From Candidatus Rifleibacteriota bacterium (lineage in GTDB: Bacteria; Muiribacteriota; UBA6191; JACPRK01; JACQZM01), in NCBI GenBank assembly GCA_016213885.1, contig JACQZM010000205.1, positions 1 to 35,559 of the forward strand: DNA of 35,559 nucleotides. Reading direction: 5' to 3'. Both the position numbers and the translations under genes were made by a program. Positions within the stretch are counted from its first letter, which is position 1; each line of letters opens with the position of its first letter. Below, piece by piece: positions 16,328 to 24,985 of the stretch. The notes below the pieces were generated by a model. That model saw only the letters and a list, made by a program, of their open reading frames with translations. It did no database searches and had not been told where the DNA came from.

Positions 16328-18431
16328 TCATCCGTCCGTCGGCACGATCGGCACATCCGAAACGGCGTACGCATCCACGGGGAAGGAGAGCAGCCTGGTC
16401 TCGGAGGCGCCTCGCACCCGGGCCAGGAAGAACACCCTGTCCTCGGTGGGCAGGGGCACCACCTCGCGGACGTCCCCCAGCTCGCCCAGGAGGTTCCGGG
16501 GCAGCGCCGTGCCGGTGGCGTGGCCCGGCGGCTCGCCGACGAGGTGGAGCGAGTCCTTGAGGGAGATCAGATAGCCCGGAGTGGTACCGCCCACGAGAGA
16601 ACCCGCCCGGGAGGCCGTGGTCAACGAGCCCAGATCGAGCGCTGCGAGGTCCAGCGGCGACCGGGGCAGCGGCACGACCTCCCGGGGAGGCTTCCCCGAC
16701 CGCACCGGTTTCTGGAACACCACCTCTGCCTTTCCTCCCGGCTTGAACAGGGCGAACGCGATCCACTCGGACCTGAGCTTGGCCCAGCTCAGGCCTCCGA
16801 TCACCGTGCCCCGCGGGGCGATCAGAGCGCTCGAGGTCTCCTCGGCGAGGCCGTGACCCATGAAGGCGGAGAACGGCTCCGTCTCGATCACCGGGAGGTT
16901 GAAGCCGATCGTGTCCGGTGGGAGGCTCAGCGTGGTGCCCGAGGCGGTCCAGGCCACGACGGCGAGGTCGCCGGACGGTGAGAAGGCCAGCGGGCTGGCG
17001 ATCGTGTGAATGAGGGAGCAGAAGATGTTGTGCACGTAGTTCGGCGGGAAGTCGGGGTGGACTCGCCACAACCCCCAGAGCGTGACGCCGAGCTGGTCCA
17101 AGGGGACGCCGGGGGTCTCCACCTTCGAGAAGTCCTGGAGGACCAGAGCGCACCACGCGCCCGTCCCAGGGTTCATGTCGATCCGTGGTACGGCCCTCCA
17201 GCGATAGACGTGGGCGGCTCCCGTGGAGGGATCGTAGCCCGGCGGCGGCCGGAACCCGGGGATGTCCTTCACGGTGCTGCCGTCGGCGGCCACGCGCCAC
17301 ACCTGGATGCTGGGGGTATCGGGAACGCCTGCGGCCACGAGGATGGTCCCGCCGTCCGGCTCCCACGCCAGCGGGTTGAGCGGCTCCGCCGACTCCAGGT
17401 GCATCAGCGGCGATCCACCGGTGCACAGGACCGAGATCAGCACGTACGACCTCTCGCCCAGCCGGATCGACGAGGCCACCCGGCCGCTCCACAGGAGATC
17501 CAGCAGAGCGGGAAGCTCTCCGGCGCGGATGTCGGTCCGCTCGTGGATCCTGGCCCGCCGGTCAGCGTCCGTGACGCTCCGGAGCCTGCTGCGGGCACGA
17601 TTCCTGGAGTTCAGCAGCGCCTCGCGGCTCCTGGGATTCTCCCGCTGCATCATGATCACGTTGGCCAGCAGCCAGGCCACCTTGAGCTTGCCGCAGCTGC
17701 CGCCGGGCTGGCCCAGCGCCCGCTCCAGCTCCGTGGCGGCCTCGAACAGCGAGGCCCGCCTGGTCGCGAGATTGGTCTCCTGCTGGGCAGCCTGGACCAG
17801 CGAGCTGCTCCACCACCGTGCTGTGAGCCTCGACCCTGGCCTCCCGCGCGGCCACGGAGTCGACGGCCTCGCCGGGCCGCACGAACGCCTGCTTCCGCTG
17901 GGACTCCACCGCGGGGTCGACGGAGTCCAGGGACAGGCCGGTGATCTCGACCGCCCGTGGGTCCAGCAGGCGTGGAAAACGCAGCCTCAGGTCGTACCGG
18001 TAGGTCCGGATCGGGCGGCCGTCGGGGAACCGGATCCACGCTGTCGCGCGGGACTCCGGGACGCGGGTCGGAAGCTCCTCCCGCTCCCATCCCAGCACGT
18101 AGGTCCGACCGTCCCACTGGCCGGCCTCGACGCCGCTGGGCGGCGAGGTGAGCGGCCCGCCCTGGCGGTAGCGGATCTCCTTCTTCCAGCGCGAGGTGAG
18201 AAGGCCGACCACGCCCTCGGCGCGGTAGAAGGAGTCGTCGGCCTGCAGCGCGACCCGGGTTTGCCGCAGCGTTCCCATGGCCATGTACTGCAGACCGCAG
18301 ACGATGACCGTGAGGGCGAACAGCGCCACGAGGACCACGAGGAGCACGCTTCCCCGCCGCCTCGCCGGCGCAGAACCCCGCAGAGCTGCCGCCACGTTTG
18401 CCCCGGCCGCGTTCCACTGGCTTGGCCCCAT
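16328..18431 (-). pseudogene. PilX-like pilin fused to a possible beta-propeller, frame broken once
   Basis: From ATG 18431 the first frame encodes a basic start, then RRRGSVLLVVLVALFALTV and a conserved ADDSFYRAEG segment, the N-terminal signature of PilX-type minor pilins, followed by an ordinary pilin-like body. Near 17800-17815 this frame turns into low-complexity Gly/Arg/Ala. Coding-like sequence resumes in the +1 frame (SSLVQAAQQETNLATRRA) and runs to the stop at 16328-16330. The second part (about 495 codons) begins with helices and becomes strand-rich, with propeller-like repeats such as LAFSPSGDLAVVAW. Joined, the product would be roughly 700 aa: a minor pilin carrying a large domain, by analogy a possible tip adhesin like PilY1 partners. 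The frame break could be decay, assembly error or recoding. It heads the pseudopilin operon. Confidence 0.6.
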
Positions 18432-18682
18432 CGATCCATGGAACCACGGGCCGGCCGCGCCTGCAAGGGACAACGGCGCATCCGATCATCGGGCATCGGG
18501 TTCCGGCGGGGTCGCGACTCCCCGGGGCGTCCGGCTCCGATCGACGCGGCGTTCCGGGTCGATCGGCCTCTCGCCGGCCGAGGAGGCGCCGAAGACCGCC
18601 CGGCACACCATCGACGAGGCGGCGACCTCCGGCGCGCGATTGGGTCATTTTCGTCCAGGGTGCGACGGCCGGGATCCCGAGC

Positions 18683-18688
18683 TATAAT
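18683..18688 (+). promoter_or_regulatory. Perfect -10 box TATAAT for a leaderless transcript
   Basis: TATAAT followed by CTAAC and then GTG at 18694. Transcription normally starts about 6-7 bases after the -10 box, which would put +1 on or beside the GTG, giving a leaderless mRNA. The -35 region is weak (TGCGAC at 18661-18666, spacing 16). It stands out in a GC-rich background and faces the SUF block, so it is the best candidate promoter for that operon. Confidence 0.6.
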
Positions 18689-18693
18689 CTAAC

Positions 18694-18810
18694 GTGAACG
18701 TGAAAGTCAAGTTTAAGGTCCGGGTCACGGAAGAGGCGATCCTGACGATCGAGGACGGTACGAACGGACGGCACGAACGGATGGTACGGAAGGAAGGGAG
18801 GTCGCCATGA
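18694..18810 (+). CDS. Possible leaderless 38-aa protein at head of the SUF transcript
   Basis: Starts with GTG 18694 placed where transcription from the TATAAT box would begin, and ends with a TGA overlapping the next ATG (ATGA at 18807-18810). The peptide is charged and strand-like (NVKVKFKVRVTEEAILTI, then a basic end). Its coupled overlap with the zinc-ribbon gene, whose ribosome binding site GGGAGG lies in its last codons, supports translation. No family recognised. It could be a real small protein or a leader whose translation opens the downstream start. Confidence 0.5.
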   Translation: MNVKVKFKVRVTEEAILTIEDGTNGRHERMVRKEGRSP

Positions 18811-19025
18811 CGAAGAAACCGGTGACGAAAGAGAAGACCGCGGGGATCGAGACCAAGAGCAAGACCAAGAGCAAGTCGGTATTCTCCTGCACCACCTGCG
18901 GCAGGCTCAGCAGCAAGCGCGTCCATCTGTCCGCGCCGGTCAAGGACCAGGAGACCTACATCTGTGCGTACTGCGAGAAGACCACCGCCGAGCCGCGACA
19001 CGTCTGCCTGCCGATGGTCGCCTGA
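18807..19025 (+). CDS. Small zinc-ribbon-like protein (72 aa)
   Basis: GGGAGG 5 bases before the ATG. A Lys/Thr-rich N-terminus (residues 1-24) is followed by two CxxC knuckles, C28-C31 (SCTTCG) and C53-C56 (ICAYCE), and an end with H65 and C67 (EPRHVCLP). Paired knuckles about 21 residues apart are typical of small zinc ribbons and rubredoxin-like folds; they could also hold iron or a Fe-S cluster. It lies between the putative leaderless ORF and sufC, 132 bases upstream. The specific function is unknown; a role in metal handling or regulation for the Fe-S operon is inferred from position only. Confidence 0.65.
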   Translation: MTKKPVTKEKTAGIETKSKTKSKSVFSCTTCGRLSSKRVHLSAPVKDQETYICAYCEKTTAEPRHVCLPMVA

Positions 19026-19157
19026 CCCCCTTCCGAGGCGCCGTCTGCCACCCGGTGCCGTTCCGGTAGCGCTGGATCCGACTCGAGGACCTGAGCGCGC
19101 GGCAGATCCGGGACACGACCTTGAACAACGTGAGGACAGCTGTCTGGAGTCGAGATC

Positions 19158-19916
19158 ATGGGCGAGACGATTCTGACGATCGACGATCTCCATGTGCAGG
19201 TCGAGGGCAAGCCGATCCTGAGGGGGGTGAACCTCGAGGTCCACGCCGGGGAGATACACGCGGTGATGGGCCCGAACGGAGCGGGCAAGTCGACGCTGGT
19301 CCAGGCTGTGCTCGGCCACCCTCGCTGCGAGGTGACCGGGGGACGCATCGTGTTCCTGGGCACGGACGTGACCGGGATGAAGTGCGATGAGAGAGCCCGC
19401 AGGGGCCTCTTCCTCGGCTTCCAGAACCCGGTGGCCGTGCCGGGAGTGAGCGTGGCCAACTTCCTGCTGGCCGCCATGGGCACGCGTCGCGTGGATGGCC
19501 AGCCGCAGAAGATCAGCATCAAGGAGTTCCGGACAGCGCTCAAGGAGAAGATGGCGCAGCTCGGCATCGGCGACTCGTTCCTGGGTCGAAGCGTCAACGA
19601 TGGGTTCTCCGGGGGCGAGAGGAAGAGGCTCGAGGTTCTCCAGATGCTGATGCTCGGACCCACCATGGCGCTTCTCGACGAGACGGACTCCGGGCTGGAC
19701 ATCGACGCGCTCAAGACCGTCGCGGGAGCCGTCAACCGGTACGCCGGCAGCTCCGTGGGCGTTCTTCTCGTGACCCACTATCAGAGACTTCTCGGGTTCG
19801 TGAAACCGCACCGGGTTCACGTCCTCGTGGACGGGTGCGTGGTTCGCCGCGGCGGTCCGGACCTGGCGCTCGATCTGGAGTCGGTCGGGTACGAGCAACT
19901 GGCCGCGGAGGCCTGA
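19158..19916 (+). CDS. sufC: Fe-S cluster assembly ATPase SufC
   Basis: A 252-aa ABC-type ATPase of the usual SufC length. Walker A GPNGAGKST is at residues 38-46, the signature FSGGERKR at 150-157, and Walker B with the SufC-typical LLDETDSGLDID follows, then the switch THYQRLL. The FLGFQNPVAVPGVSVANF segment is characteristic of SufC Q-loops. It drives conformational change of the SufBCD scaffold during [Fe-S] cluster assembly in the cytosol. First recognisable suf gene here; a weak purine stretch (GGAGTCGAG) precedes the ATG. sufB follows after 23 bases. Confidence 0.97.
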   Translation: MGETILTIDDLHVQVEGKPILRGVNLEVHAGEIHAVMGPNGAGKSTLVQAVLGHPRCEVTGGRIVFLGTDVTGMKCDERARRGLFLGFQNPVAVPGVSVANFLLAAMGTRRVDGQPQKISIKEFRTALKEKMAQLGIGDSFLGRSVNDGFSGGERKRLEVLQMLMLGPTMALLDETDSGLDIDALKTVAGAVNRYAGSSVGVLLVTHYQRLLGFVKPHRVHVLVDGCVVRRGGPDLALDLESVGYEQLAAEA

Positions 19917-19939
19917 GGGGCGGGAGGAGGTGAGCGACA

Positions 19940-21352
19940 GTGGACGGTCCAGCGCTGGAATTCAGGGCGAGCTACGAGGAGCAGTACGGATTCAGGGAGC
20001 CCGAGCGGTACGTCTTCAAGGCCAGACCGGGGCTCTCCGCTCAGGTGGTGGACGAGATCTCGGAGATGAAGGGAGAGCCCTCCTGGATGCGGCAGTTCCG
20101 TCGCAAGGCTCTGGACACCTTCATGGCCAAGCCGATGCCGACCTGGGGAAACACGGAGCTGCTCCAGGGGATCCGGTTCGACGACATCTACTACTACATC
20201 AAGCCGGTGGAGCGGCAGGGCAGGACGTGGGACGACGTGCCGGCGGAGATCAAGAGGACGTTCGACCGCCTCGGCATCCCCGAGGCCGAACGGACGATCC
20301 TCGCCGGGGTGTCTGCCCAGTACGAGTCGGAGGTGGTCTACCACTCCATCCGGGAGGACCTCCAGAAGAGGGGGGTCATCTTCACGGACATGGACTCCGG
20401 GCTGCGGGAGCACCCCGATCTGGTGAAGCGGTTCTTCGCGTCGGTGGTCCCGCCGACCGACAACAAGTTCGCGGCTCTGAACTCGGCGGTATGGTCCGGC
20501 GGGTCCTTCATCTATGTTCCTCCGGGGCAGCGGGTCGAGGTTCCGCTCCAGGCGTACTTCCGCATCAACGCCGAGAGGATGGGGCAGTTCGAGCGGACGC
20601 TGATCATCGCCGACGAGGGCTCGAAGGTCCACTACATCGAAGGCTGTACCGCCCCGATCTGGTCGACCGATTCGCTCCACTCGGCGGTGGTGGAGCTCAT
20701 CGCCCTGAAAGGAGCTCACATCCGCTACACGACGATCCAGAACTGGGCGAACAACGTGTACAACCTGGTCACCAAGAGAGCCGTGGCGCACGAGGACGCC
20801 ATCGTCGAATGGGTGGACGGCAACCTCGGCTCGAAGCTCACCATGAAGTACCCGGCGATCTATCTCGTGGGCCGCGGGGCCCGCGGCGAGATCCTCTCCT
20901 GCGCCTACGCCGGAAAGGGCCAGCACCAGGACGCCGGGGGAAAGGTCTTCCACGCCGCCCCGCGCACCACCTCGACCATCACCTCCAAGTCCGTTTCCAG
21001 GGGGGGCGGAAGAGCGAGCTACCGGGGGCTCGTGAAGATCCACAAGGGGGCGATCGGCTCCAAGGTGAACGTGCGCTGCGACGCGCTGCTGCTCGACGAG
21101 AGGTCGCGTTCCGACACCTACCCCACCATGGAGGTCGACGAGCAGGACGCCACCATCGGCCACGAGGCCACGGTCTCCAAGATCGGGGAGGAGCAGCTGT
21201 TCTACCTGATGTCCCGGGGGCTCACGGAGCAGGATGCCATGGCCCTGATCGTCAACGGGTTCTTCGAGGCGTTCGTCAAGGAGCTTCCGCTCGAGTACGC
21301 GGTGGAGCTGAACCGGTTGATCCAGCTGGAGATGGAGGGGAGCGTGGGGTGA
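19940..21352 (+). CDS. sufB: Fe-S cluster assembly scaffold protein SufB
   Basis: A 470-aa protein starting at GTG 19940, with GGGAGGAGG upstream. It carries the SufB landmarks: an N-terminal helical region ([11 protein letters not shown]), the [15 protein letters not shown] segment, [10 protein letters not shown], and a right-handed beta-helix core ending in [20 protein letters not shown]. Cys 380, in VRCDALLLD, lies at the position of the catalytic scaffold cysteine known from E. coli SufB (Cys405). It forms the SufBC2D complex with its neighbours and receives sulfur from SufS/SufU. Its stop overlaps the sufD start (GTGA). Confidence 0.97.
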   Translation: MDGPALEFRASYEEQYGFREPERYVFKARPGLSAQVVDEISEMKGEPSWMRQFRRKALDTFMAKPMPTWGNTELLQGIRFDDIYYYIKPVERQGRTWDDVPAEIKRTFDRLGIPEAERTILAGVSAQYESEVVYHSIREDLQKRGVIFTDMDSGLREHPDLVKRFFASVVPPTDNKFAALNSAVWSGGSFIYVPPGQRVEVPLQAYFRINAERMGQFERTLIIADEGSKVHYIEGCTAPIWSTDSLHSAVVELIALKGAHIRYTTIQNWANNVYNLVTKRAVAHEDAIVEWVDGNLGSKLTMKYPAIYLVGRGARGEILSCAYAGKGQHQDAGGKVFHAAPRTTSTITSKSVSRGGGRASYRGLVKIHKGAIGSKVNVRCDALLLDERSRSDTYPTMEVDEQDATIGHEATVSKIGEEQLFYLMSRGLTEQDAMALIVNGFFEAFVKELPLEYAVELNRLIQLEMEGSVG

Positions 21353-22551
21353 CGATGCCTGGCACGACGCACATGCCGATTCCACTCGGTTCGGCCTTCT
21401 CCCGCGAGGCGCTGGAAGCACGGTTCCGGGACGAGCCAGACTGGCTCAAGACGAGGCGTCGCCTGGCCTGGGAGCGGTTCGAGAGCTCGCCGTGGCCCTC
21501 CCGAGCCGACGAGGAGTGGAGGCGGACCGACCTCGCGAGGCTCGACTACAGGGGGATCGCCCGCCTCGGCGGAGGGCAGACGACCATGGACGGCGCCGCG
21601 CTCTTTGGCCACGCGCCGGAGTCTTGCGAGCAGGCGGGCCCCAGGCCGTCCAGGGAGACGAAGTTCACCGCTCTGAACGAGGCGTTCGCGGAGGCGGAGG
21701 CTCTCGTTCACGTGGCGCCCGGAGCGACGAGGCTGGCGTCGATCGTCCGTCGCGGAGGGGAGGCGTTCTTCCCGCGGACGCTCGTGGTGCTCGAGGAGCG
21801 GAGCGAGGCCGTGGTCGTGGAGGTGGAGGAGGACGACAGCTGCCGGTCCGGTCTCTGCTCCGGGCTGGCGGAGCTTCGCGTGGGGCCCGGCGCGAAGCTC
21901 ACCTACGTCCGGGTGCAGGTTCTGGGGGAGGGGGTCGGCAACTTCGACACGATCCAGGCGACCCTGAAGGCCGGCTCCGACGTCACGCTGGTGGTGGCGA
22001 ACGCCGGGGGGCAGCTCACCAAGCAGTTCGTCGAGGCCAGTCTCGTGGGCGAAGGGGCGAGGCTGGGGCTGTTCGGGCTCACGGCGGGCGCCCGGTCGCA
22101 GCACCACGACATCCAGGCCACGATCGTCCACGCCGCTCCCTCGACGACCAGCGACGTGCTCTACCGGACGGCGCTCAGGGGCAGGGCCAGATCGGTCTTC
22201 GTCGGCACCATCCAGGTGAAGAAGGGGGCCTCGAAGACCGATGCCTACGAGGCGAGTCGCAACCTGCTGCTGTCGAAGGAGGCCCGGGCCGACTCGATCC
22301 CGCGACTCGAGATCGAGACCGACGACGTCCGGTGCGGCCACGCGAGCGCCACCGGGCCGCTGGACGAGGAGCAGCTGTTCTATCTGATGTCCCGGGGCCT
22401 CACGGCCGGCGAGGCAGAGAACCTGATCGTGGAGGGGTTCTTCGCCGATGCGCTCACCAGGGCGCCCGGCGGCGGAGAGCTGGGATGGGTGCCCGACTTC
22501 GTCCGGGGTTCCCTGATGCGGGTGCTGGAGGGGAGGGATCGACATGGCTGA
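21349..22551 (+). CDS. sufD: Fe-S cluster assembly protein SufD
   Basis: A 400-aa SufB paralogue. Start GTG 21349 overlaps the sufB stop and has GGAGGGG 8 bases upstream; an ATG at 21355 is the alternative, with poorer spacing. It has the [11 protein letters not shown] segment near residue 60, a beta-helix core with [16 protein letters not shown], and the ending [22 protein letters not shown]. His 331 in that motif corresponds to the conserved SufD histidine needed for cluster assembly in E. coli (His360). Partner of SufB and SufC; important for iron entry in the complex. Its last 8 bases overlap the Rieske gene. Confidence 0.95.
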   Translation: MTMPGTTHMPIPLGSAFSREALEARFRDEPDWLKTRRRLAWERFESSPWPSRADEEWRRTDLARLDYRGIARLGGGQTTMDGAALFGHAPESCEQAGPRPSRETKFTALNEAFAEAEALVHVAPGATRLASIVRRGGEAFFPRTLVVLEERSEAVVVEVEEDDSCRSGLCSGLAELRVGPGAKLTYVRVQVLGEGVGNFDTIQATLKAGSDVTLVVANAGGQLTKQFVEASLVGEGARLGLFGLTAGARSQHHDIQATIVHAAPSTTSDVLYRTALRGRARSVFVGTIQVKKGASKTDAYEASRNLLLSKEARADSIPRLEIETDDVRCGHASATGPLDEEQLFYLMSRGLTAGEAENLIVEGFFADALTRAPGGGELGWVPDFVRGSLMRVLEGRDRHG

Positions 22552-22870
22552 TTTCGTCTGTGTCGCCAGGGCCGGTGATCTGGTGGACGGACAGGCGCTC
22601 TCGACGTTCGTCGGCGACGAGCGCGTGGCCGTGTTCCGGATAGCCGGCCAGTTCTACGCGATCGAGGATCGATGCACCCACGACGAGGGGACCCTCTCCG
22701 AAGGGAGCGTCGACGGAGAGATCATCGAATGTCCCCGGCACGGGGCGAAGTTCAACATCAGGACCGGGGAGGTGCTCTCCATGCCCGCGGTGGTCCCGGT
22801 GCGGACGTTTCCGGTGAGAGTCGTGGACGGCGAGGTGTTCGTGCGGGTCGCCGGGGAGGGCCCATGCTAG
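22544..22870 (+). CDS. Rieske-type [2Fe-2S] ferredoxin
   Basis: A 108-aa single-domain Rieske protein with the two ligand boxes C44-x-H46 (RCTHDEGTLSEG) and C63-x2-H66 (ECPRHGAKF). It resembles the small ferredoxin components of aromatic ring dioxygenases, but here it is embedded in a suf operon between sufD and sufS, an arrangement known in Actinobacteria and other high-GC bacteria. It may supply electrons during cluster assembly or be an early client. It overlaps both neighbours: ATG 22544 lies inside sufD, and its TAG (22868-22870) overlaps the sufS start. Confidence 0.93.
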   Translation: MADFVCVARAGDLVDGQALSTFVGDERVAVFRIAGQFYAIEDRCTHDEGTLSEGSVDGEIIECPRHGAKFNIRTGEVLSMPAVVPVRTFPVRVVDGEVFVRVAGEGPC

Positions 22871-24147
22871 CCGCCAAGGCCGATTTCCCCTTGCTCGGCA
22901 CGACGATGCGCGGCCGGTCGCTCGTCTATCTGGACAGCGCGGCGACGACCCAGAAGCCGCGAGCGGTCATCGAGGCCCTGACCCGGGCGTACGAGTGCGG
23001 GAACGCCAACGTGCACCGCGGCGCCTACGAGCTCTCCGAGAGGGCCACGGCTCTCTACGAGGAGACCAGGGAGCGGGTGGCCCGCTTCGTCGGGGCCGGG
23101 GACCCGCGGGAGATCGTCTTCACCAGGAACGCCACGGAGGCGATCAACCTCGTGGCGCGCTCCTGGGCGCTGGCCACTCTGAAGCAGGGGGACGAGCTGA
23201 TCGTGTCGGAGATCGAGCATCATTCGAACCTCGTACCGTGGCAGGAGGTCGCGAGAATCACCGGGGCGCGACTCTCTCACCTCGAGCTCCGTCCGGACGG
23301 CACCCTGGATCTCGGCGCGATGACCTCGCGGACGAAGCTGGTGGCCGTGACCGGAGCCTCCAACGTGCTCGGGACCATCGTCCCCGTGAGAAGGCTGGTC
23401 GGCATGGCGCACGCCGTCGGGGCGCTGGTGCTGGTGGACGGCGCCCAGATGGTTCCCCAGATGCCGGTGAACGTGACCGAGCTCGGATGCGACTTCCTCG
23501 CCTTCTCGTCCCACAAGATGCTCGGGCCCACCGGCGTCGGGGTGTTGTGGGCCCGCCGGGAGCTCCTGGAGGCCATGGAGCCGATCGTGTTCGGCGGCGG
23601 GATGATCCGGGAGGTCTGGCGCGGCGGATCGTCGTTCGGCGAGGTGCCCTGGAGGTTCGAGGCGGGCACGTCGAGCTACGCCGAGGTCGTCGCCTTCGGG
23701 GAGGCGCTCCGGTACCTCGGCACGATCGGGATGGCCGCCGTGCGGGAGCACGAGAAGACGGTCGCCGGATACGCCCTCGGGCGCCTGCTGGACGACGGTC
23801 GGTTCGAGCTGTACGGACCGCTGGATCCTGAGATCCGGGCCGGGGTGGTGTCGTTCAACTTCGGTGCGATCCACCCGCATGATGTGGCGACGATTCTCGA
23901 CGGCGAGGGTATCGCCGTGCGCGCCGGGCATCACTGCTGCATGCCCCTGATGCGCAAGCTCGGCGTGGCGGCCACGGTCAGGGCCAGCGTCTACGTCTAC
24001 AACGGCCAGGAGGATATCGACCGCCTGCTGTCCGCGTTCGGGCAGGTCGAGCGGATCTTCGGAAAGCAGAGGCGGGGAGCCTGCCGGACCGATCTCTCTT
24101 CGGGCCTGGCCCCCGGGTCGATCGAGGTCGCAGGCCAGGGGCGGTAG
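22864..24147 (+). CDS. sufS: Cysteine desulfurase SufS
   Basis: A 427-aa PLP-dependent class V aminotransferase-fold enzyme that takes sulfur from L-cysteine for Fe-S assembly. Landmarks: YLDSAATTQKP near the N-terminus, NVHRGAYELSERAT, EIEHHSNLVPWQ, the PLP lysine K218 in SSHKMLGPTGVGVLW, and the catalytic Cys 358 in RAGHHCCMPLM. This is the short-loop group II (SufS) type that transfers its persulfide to SufU or SufE. About 25 C-terminal residues beyond the usual end are probably disordered. Start ATG 22864 overlaps the Rieske stop. The stop is followed by a small hairpin before sufU. Confidence 0.96.
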   Translation: MLAAKADFPLLGTTMRGRSLVYLDSAATTQKPRAVIEALTRAYECGNANVHRGAYELSERATALYEETRERVARFVGAGDPREIVFTRNATEAINLVARSWALATLKQGDELIVSEIEHHSNLVPWQEVARITGARLSHLELRPDGTLDLGAMTSRTKLVAVTGASNVLGTIVPVRRLVGMAHAVGALVLVDGAQMVPQMPVNVTELGCDFLAFSSHKMLGPTGVGVLWARRELLEAMEPIVFGGGMIREVWRGGSSFGEVPWRFEAGTSSYAEVVAFGEALRYLGTIGMAAVREHEKTVAGYALGRLLDDGRFELYGPLDPEIRAGVVSFNFGAIHPHDVATILDGEGIAVRAGHHCCMPLMRKLGVAATVRASVYVYNGQEDIDRLLSAFGQVERIFGKQRRGACRTDLSSGLAPGSIEVAGQGR

Positions 24148-24149
24148 CG

Positions 24150-24170
24150 GCGACCGCGGCGGCCGGTCGC
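24150..24170 (+). other. Intercistronic hairpin between sufS and sufU
   Basis: A perfect 7-bp stem, GCGACCG (24150-24156) with CGGTCGC (24164-24170), around a 7-base loop, starting just after the sufS stop. No T-run follows, so it is more likely an RNA-stability or attenuation element than a full terminator. Confidence 0.5.
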
Positions 24171-24192
24171 GGGCTCCAGGGAGGCGTGCGGA

Positions 24193-24732
24193 ATGTTCCC
24201 CGAACCAGCGGTCGACGGCCTGTACCGCGAACTGATCCTCCACCACTACAGGTGTCCGTGCAACAGGGGGAAGCTGGACCCCGCGGACGCGGCTGCCCAC
24301 GCGGTGAATCCGCTGTGCGGGGACGAGATCGACCTCACGCTGCGGCACCACGGAGGCACGATCGCCGACATCCGGACCCAGGGACGTGGTTGCAGCATCA
24401 GTCTGGCCTCGGCCAGCATGATGACCGAGGCGGTGAAGGGGAGGACCGTCGAACGGGCCAAGGAGCTCATCGAGACCTTCAAGAGGTTGATGAGCGGCGG
24501 CCTTCCGTCGAGCGCCCTGCCCGTCGAACTGGAGGAGCTCGAAGCTCTGGAGGGCGTGCGGAGCTTCCCGGTGAGGATCAAGTGCGCCCTGCTCGCCTGG
24601 ACCACTCTGGTGGAGGCGCTCGATGATCTGCAAAGGAGGAGATGCCGTGAACCAGGCCGTATCGCCGCGGTCCGTGCCGCTGGTGACCCAGACGGAGCTG
24701 AAGGAGTCGCTCCGGGAGATCAAGGACCCTGA
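24193..24732 (+). CDS. sufU: SufU-type sulfur carrier / Fe-S assembly protein
   Basis: GGGAGG 8 bases before the ATG. An IscU-fold protein with the three conserved cysteines and aspartate of SufU: C42 and D44 (NPLCGDEID), C67 (GRGCSIS) and C131 (RIKCALLAW), plus the 18-21-residue insertion between the second and third Cys that separates SufU from IscU. SufU is a zinc-dependent sulfur acceptor from SufS. Normal proteins end soon after the last Cys, at about 145-150 residues. Here the frame continues to 179 with a low-complexity Arg/Gly tail that overlaps the first 86 bases of sufT in another frame, suggesting a lost stop codon. Confidence 0.92.
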   Translation: MFPEPAVDGLYRELILHHYRCPCNRGKLDPADAAAHAVNPLCGDEIDLTLRHHGGTIADIRTQGRGCSISLASASMMTEAVKGRTVERAKELIETFKRLMSGGLPSSALPVELEELEALEGVRSFPVRIKCALLAWTTLVEALDDLQRRRCREPGRIAAVRAAGDPDGAEGVAPGDQGP

Positions 24733-24985
24733 GCTGGGTTTCGACATCGTCGCCCTCGGGCTCATCTACTCCGTCGCCATCGATGCCGGAAGGTGCGTGA
24801 TCAGGATGACGCTCACCATGCCCGGGTGCCCGGACGGCCCCCAGATCGTCGCGGCCGTCCGCGCCAAGGTGCGCACGGTGACCGGGCTCGATGCCGTGGA
24901 CGTCCAGCTGGTCTGGGATCCGCCCTGGACAGCGGAGGACATGGCCGACGAGGACGTGCGGTTCATGATGGGGATCTACCGATGA
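24647..24985 (+). CDS. sufT: SufT / MIP18-family Fe-S assembly factor (DUF59)
   Basis: The frame opens at ATG 24623, but GTG 24647 is chosen because AAAGGAGGA (24632-24640) lies 6 bases before it; the product is 112 aa. It has the family signature in order: KDPELGFDIVALGLIYSV, then RMTLTMPGCPDGPQI, then VQLVWDPPWTAEDM. Proteins of this family act in Fe-S protein maturation and are a regular end member of SufBCDSU operons. Its first 86 bases overlap the extended sufU tail, and its stop overlaps the merR start (ATGA). Confidence 0.92.
   Translation: MNQAVSPRSVPLVTQTELKESLREIKDPELGFDIVALGLIYSVAIDAGRCVIRMTLTMPGCPDGPQIVAAVRAKVRTVTGLDAVDVQLVWDPPWTAEDMADEDVRFMMGIYR

Noticed and set aside
19026..19157. 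Riboswitch or separate promoter before sufC
   Set aside because: No recognisable aptamer, and TTGAAC at 19121 has no matching -10 box; left unassigned.
22867..24765. 632-codon minus-strand open frame over sufS-sufU
   Set aside because: Antisense to strongly conserved suf genes; composition typical of a shadow.
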